Origin: Corticium candelabrum
Taxonomy: Eukaryota > Porifera > Homoscleromorpha > Homosclerophorida > Plakinidae
Reading direction: 5' to 3'
Length of the DNA stretch: 64,000 nucleotides
Assembly: GCF_963422355.1 (NCBI RefSeq)
Contig: NC_085090.1
Location: forward strand, 2,473,411-2,537,410
Part shown: piece by piece, positions 59,258 to 64,000 of the stretch
How the letters are laid out: each line of letters starts with the position of its first letter
How positions within the stretch are numbered: the stretch's first letter is position 1
Position numbers and translations under genes: made by a program
Notes under the pieces: generated by a model
Told to the model about the DNA's origin: nothing
Database searches by the model: none
What the model saw: the letters and a program-made list of their open reading frames with translations, nothing else

Positions 59258-61927
59258 TTAAAAATCTTGCCACACACTTTTAGTAATCTCAATGTCCTCC
59301 ATATCATTATGGTATTCTCTGTCATTACATTCAAAGTCTTCTATTGTTTCGGTTTTTTTCAGAAACTTCTTGATCCAGCGCTTTCCAATTGCCACATTCC
59401 ACCCAATGTCGAATGGTGGTTCAAATGGTTGAGAAGATTGAATGTGCCGGCCTGGTATCTTTGTAGTAACTCTGTTCTCTAACAACGACTTAGTCATTTT
59501 TAGTATGTCATTTTGGGAGGAAGTCTCCGTGTGAGTTCCATCATATACTGAGATATTTAATTCTGTGTCGTACAAAATTGCTGCTTCATGCAGTTGCTGT
59601 GATGCTAGGCTAATGGTTGAGAGATGCTCCTCTGTGACATTGGCACTTGAGGAACGAAGGGCATTTTTTAGAATTAAATTGTGGTGTTCGATTGCCATGT
59701 CTATGGGCTTGCCTTTTCCTGGACGTCCAGACACATTAACTGTCCTGTTGTGGGTGACTATGTAGGCCATTTGCTCTGAAAAGTTGCTTTTTAAGTTGGC
59801 AAGTAGATTGGCAGCTTCATGGCTGTAGTTCGTTCTTTTGTTGCAAGGAAGTACACCAGCCACCATCGCCATTGGGCAATAATGCTAGGGCCATCATCAT
59901 ACCTGATTGCATTTCTGAGGTCATGGTATAGCAGGGATGCATGCAGGTAGCACCTATTACGGTTGAATAGATGATCTGCTTCTACCTGATCATGATCTCT
60001 TGGGACAGCCACTACTTTTTTAACAAAGTCGCTTGCTTTGTCTTTCAGCCACTGATAGCTGATGTGACTCTCTGCTGCTGATGGTGGTTGTTGATCAGGG
60101 TTCTGGATTCCAAGGAAGCAAGTTAAAGAGGCAAATAGGTATGCTTCCATGACATGATGTTATAATTCGTCTGATTGTTGGAACTGCTTGGCATCTCTGT
60201 CAACTTTCTTATGATTCAAGAGCACCTTTAGTGATGATAGTGATCCGCTTTCAGTTTCATCACACCAGAAAAGAATGAAGATAACTCGAAGACATTCCCA
60301 TAGAAAGTGGAATTCACCTGGGTTTTCTTTTGCCCAGACTAGTTGTTCTAGTGTCGAAATGTCATTAATCCTGCGCCTTTTGGCTCCTCTAATGGTGACA
60401 CACGTAGCTTGATCTCCAACTACACATTGCTGTGTGTCTCCTGTTAGACCCATGTCTTTAGCAAACTGCAGCAGTATGTGAATATTATTATCAATTAAAC
60501 TTTCATCTATGTCCAGAAGAGCCAGTGGTTGGATTTCACTTTTTCCTGTTTGGTAGTTACTTCTCTTATCTGGAACAAATGATTTTAGATGGTGAAAGCA
60601 ATTGAAGTGTGCAGTTAAAACTTTCATTACTGCATGTTGGGCATTTTCTCTGAACAGTTGCTCATCTTCATCATTTGGAAGCAGTAATTCGGGGTGTAAG
60701 TTTCCTCTTGAACCTTGTGGTGCATCTCCTTTTTTCTCAATGTCTGGCGGTGGCAACTTGTTTATTCTGACTGCAAGTCTACTTGTGAAATTCCAGGATT
60801 CGGTGTGTCGATGCATTCGCTCATGACGAATTTTCTTCTGGCAGTTGACATTGTCAAAAACAAGTATCCAGTGCCCTTCTTTCAGTTTGAAATTTTGTTT
60901 TGTTTCTTTGGTTAGCCTTTTCACCCACTCCATAGATTGCTGATAGCTAAGACATATGCCAAGGTGGTTAAGGCTGGTTATCACTTTTTTGTGTACTGCT
61001 CTGGCAATAAGCATGAGACTAACTAGTAATTGCAGTCCTTTAATTTTATGGTTTTTCCTTTTAGCTAGAATGGATATGGCTGTGATACTATGGATGTTGT
61101 GAATGGGATGTGCCTGTGCTGAGTCTTCACCAGGAGAGCTGAGAGTTGACATTATACCAAGAAGATGGGGTGAATGCTTTGAAAACTGACCACCGAGCAT
61201 AGAAAGGCTAAACTCAGACAGCATTTTACGTGTCTTGGGACCATCAGTAAGAGCACTTCCACCTTGACACAGTGCATCAATCTCATGCTTGAGGATTTCA
61301 CCCACTTTGTGCCACTGGAATGGGGCTAAAGCTAGGTTTTCTTCAAGTTGCTTCCGAGCTTGTTTCTCTGTTGCCAATTGTGCTTCTAGTTCCTTAATTT
61401 TATTGAGTTTAGTTGTGGTTTCTGCTCTGAGTTGTTGTTTTAACTCAATGATTTGGTGTTGTAGCTGTTCATGAGTCATCTCATCTGATTGTGAGTGCTG
61501 AACTTTTCTTGGTGGCTCAAGAGTGGCATCACCTATATCTTTAAGGCCAAAGTAAGCATAGAGCCTTGTCTTTTTGCCTGAACCAGACATTCTAAGCCTG
61601 TGTTTTTTTTCTTCTAAAGGCATCTCCAAATGTTGATTTTACCAGCATACCCAAATCAGATGATAAAATTTGTGTCTCACCATGTCGTCTAAGATGGTCA
61701 TTGAGACGTGTGAGGATATCTTGAGGCAGAACAAAGTCATCTACGGAAGATGCGGAATAATTGGACTGTAGCCTGTGTAAAACGGGAACAGAACGTATTT
61801 GATTAGATGGGTACTTCCAGCACTGACTGGTTGTTGATCTTATGAATGACCATTGTAAACAGGAACGATGAAATCCAGGGGATCGGACAACGTGAGTTGC
61901 AGAAGCCTGGCGTACTTCTAGAGCCAT
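59258..61927 (-). pseudogene. DUF6589-like protein, probable transposase of the helicase-bearing element
   Basis: Starts MALEVRQASATHVV (61927). A slip in an A8 run (about 61603-61611) separates it from the main part, 60160-61629: a coiled coil (LQHQIIELKQQLRAETTT), then WILVFDNVNCQKK and WNFTSRLAVRINKLPPPD, and CVVGDQATCVTIRGAKRRR. The DN and GDQ motifs are those of DUF6589, and their aspartates could be part of an RNase-H-fold active site (inference). An in-frame TAA at about 60160-60162 is followed in the same frame by MEAYLFASL to 59791. A frameshift near 59840 then leads to the last part (59258-59872: NYSHEAANLLANLKSNF), where the third acidic residue would be expected. About 870 residues in all; inactive in this copy. 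Confidence 0.65.
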
Positions 61928-62457
61928 GTATAGATAGAAGTAAAGAACTCAGCTGGAAAAAGCGTGTGATCCGTATGTTATAAGATAAGTTTCTGTTGTG
62001 GAGGCGGGCGCGCAAGTCATGTTCTTTTGTTTGGGATAACCATAACGGAGGCGTTTTAGTGGGTTACCTAGTAATAAGAGGGTATTGTACACGTAAAGGA
62101 CGGCACAATAGGGGTTACTTCTTGTTCTTGTTCTTCTACTGCGTACAGAGTACACTGCATCCCACGTTCTAATTACTAGACGGATATGTCGTGTAGCTTA
62201 CACGTTGACACATCGATTATCCCGAACCTGCAGTGGAGTACACTGCGTTACAAGGAGCTAGTTAGACGTCGAAGCATAGCGCTTAGTAGCTAGAGAACAA
62301 ACGGCTCAGCGATTAGGTGTCGTTACTGCCGCCGACATGCGCAGAATACAAACAACCACGTCTAGCTAAGGACGTACGTACGTGTGTTGCGTGAAGAGCG
62401 CACTACAATTTGTCGTTTGTATTCCTCCTAGCAGCAGGTTACCCTCACGCCATCATA
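61928..62457. other. 5' region of the DUF6589-like gene
   Basis: No gene recognised between the minus-strand start and the right TIR. Confidence 0.5.
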
Positions 62458-62638
62458 GCTGTCTTCGCTGTTGCTGTTCTTGTATTACAGCCGTAATTGA
62501 AAGGTATGCAATTATGATACTTAACACTAATGCTGGTCCTAGGACCAACCGCAATATATTGAGAAGAGGCGGTACCATCCCAGACCCGTGGAGGACGATT
62601 TTGTATCGGCGATACACGGGTCTGGGAGGCCGAGGCTA
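62458..62638 (-). repeat. Right TIR of the helicase-bearing transposon
   Basis: Reverse complement of 56428-56604. Directly followed by atagcatag. Confidence 0.85.
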
Positions 62639-62647
62639 ATAGCATAG

Positions 62648-64000
62648 GGGCGTGATGATGCGATTGAGCTCTGCTACTGTACTGCTACAGATGGCTATAC
62701 GCCTTACCGTTGCTTGAGAAGTTGCTCACTGTGCTGCCAATCTCAGATAGTCGCAAGGCTACCAAGATTGCAATCCCACGAATGCCAAAGCTGGCAGTAA
62801 AAGAAGGACGGTCAATCAGTCATGAGGAAATTTCGTTCTTTGACTGATATGCTAGACTAGCTGGCGTAGTGCTTTGTAAACCTGTCACCATTCTAGCATG
62901 TTTTCTTTCTACTATTGAATTTACTGTTTGCCTTGGATGTTGCGTGCACAAATTGAAGATTGCAATAAAATACTAATTTTTGGACAGCTCACTGATATTG
63001 AAAGTAAAAAAGTTTGCTGTCGACACGGTAGCACCAAGTTCATTCCTAGTAATGCTCCGATTGACCAATAAAGGTTATTCATTCATCACTTTCAGCTAAA
63101 ATGTACAAAATACTTTAGTTGAACACAACATAAACTATAACGGAGACTTTGGAGTCAGAGATACCCAATTATTCACCACTGCAATTATTGCAAACAGGTG
63201 CATCACTTGAAATGCTGCAGAGTGGAAGACTACGATGACACACGTAAAACTTACAACAATTCTGTAAACATACGTGTTGATGATATAGGTATTTGTAAAT
63301 ATTGAAGTCAAGACGCCATTTCACCATGTTTGTTGGCTTGAGTTTTGAAATTAGTCTGTGCGTAAGCAAAATTGCAATTGGGTGAGTGTTACAGTGATGG
63401 CTTTGGGTGAGTGTTGCAGTGATGGCTTTGGGTGGCCATGCAGTAGCCAGTTTGCCCATTGTTTCACTGGATAGTACTACTAGACCCCTAGATAATTGAG
63501 CAACAAAAAGCAAGGACAAAGTTATTTGATACATTGCAACTTGTAATAATAATAATAATAATTTATCACATATTTGCTGTAATATGATGCAGCAGCTGTA
63601 ACAAAGAACATCAGCGGGAGAATGCTAGCTCAGCATTGACTTACGCGTAGTTCTGTGGTTGGACGACAGATGTTACCCAACAAATTTACTGTAAAAATGT
63701 TAGTGATTTGTTCTTGCCGCAAACGAACTGCACATCGAGTTCATCGACTCTGCTTCAGACACGATACCAATATTGTACCGGCAGTGGGTATTGTCCGGTA
63801 ATGGATCACACCGATCAACGTTAGTTACTTATTGCTGCAGGTCTACGCGATATCACTTGTTGCTGTGTTCCTATATAGCTGAATGGACGAAAAAAAGGCC
63901 TTTTATGTATATTTCTGCACCAAGTTAGCTGTCATTGACCACTAATGACAACGAGAGTTCTGTAAAAAAGAGCTCGGCAATGGTAGCCGTCCAGTGCAAC
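62648..64000. other. No gene recognised
   Basis: Right flank of the transposon. Contains two tandem copies of a 25-bp unit (ggtgagtgttncagtgatgg plus ctttg) at 63380-63430 and a short (AAT)n run at 63543-63562. No coding region is supported. Confidence 0.5.

Larger units (their letters stand above)
56428..62638. mobile_element. AcademH-like DNA transposon with helicase; 9-bp target duplication
   Basis: 6,211 bp. The inverted repeats are about 180 bp long (56428-56604, 62458-62638), starting TAGCCTCGGCC from the outside; inside each is a second palindrome (agacccgtg/cacgggtct). The 9-bp sequence atagcatag flanks both ends exactly (56419-56427, 62639-62647). Two convergent genes: a RecQ-like helicase (plus) and a large DUF6589-like protein (minus). 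A helicase next to a transposase matches the AcademH lineage of Academ transposons as I remember it; I could not check this. Confidence 0.8.

Noticed and set aside
63169..63534. Minus-strand 121-residue frame with repeated AITATLTQSHHCNTH
   Set aside because: The repetition is a 25-bp tandem DNA duplication at 63380-63430; no start context, family or splice support.

Overview
The window is eukaryotic and almost certainly from an invertebrate animal. It has short GT-AG introns, (CA)n, (TG)n and (TA)n microsatellites, and many families of animal-type transposable elements in various stages of decay. The mix (NB-ARC/TPR gene, death-domain repeat, MULE, hAT, PIF/Harbinger, Tc1, Gypsy and a helicase-bearing element) points to an early-branching animal, most likely a sponge or cnidarian. 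That assignment is inference; nothing here names a species. No rRNA, tRNA, CRISPR or prokaryotic operon structure was seen.

The main host-type gene is on the minus strand at 12692-20925. Eleven exons can be read in one continuous frame with good splice sites. They encode about 1,169 residues: a nucleoside-phosphorylase-like domain, an NB-ARC P-loop switch and a series of 42-residue TPRs. This is the layout of an NLR-like (STAND) immune receptor with a nucleosidase effector. Its last exon cassette is duplicated: a second copy lies at 1374-2410, with about 10 kb of transposons between the copies. In the near copy one splice acceptor is broken.

Layout from left to right. 0.4-2.5 kb: distant TPR exon cassette. 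2.75 kb: a Helitron-like 3' end. 2.98-12.02 kb: Gypsy element A (plus strand), whose 3' LTR is split by Gypsy element B (minus strand, 7319-11899). 12.3-20.9 kb: the STAND gene. 21.06-21.35 kb: two foldback hairpins close upstream of its start. 22.3-25.6 kb: decayed MULE transposase cut by a giant TG repeat. 25.65-33.93 kb: an 8.3-kb MULE-type transposon with about 1-kb inverted repeats, carrying an apparently intact Ulp1/SENP-type protease gene and a lightly damaged transposase. 34.5-35.4 kb: Gypsy gag remnant. 35.58-38.21 kb: a complete hAT transposon with an intact 794-residue transposase. 39.9-41.8 and 45.6-47.5 kb: two copies of a repeat carrying a decayed death-domain module. 43.2-45.2 kb: a Tc1-like element inserted in a (TA)n tract. 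48.4-50.5 kb: PIF/Harbinger element. 51-56.4 kb: relics (IS630-like, OTU protease, hAT, Gypsy pol). 56.43-62.64 kb: a 6.2-kb transposon with perfect 9-bp target duplications carrying a RecQ-like helicase and a DUF6589-like protein, closest in layout to AcademH elements. 62.65-64 kb: no gene seen.

All exon models are from reading splice sites by eye, with no transcript support. Family names are from motif recognition, with no database search.
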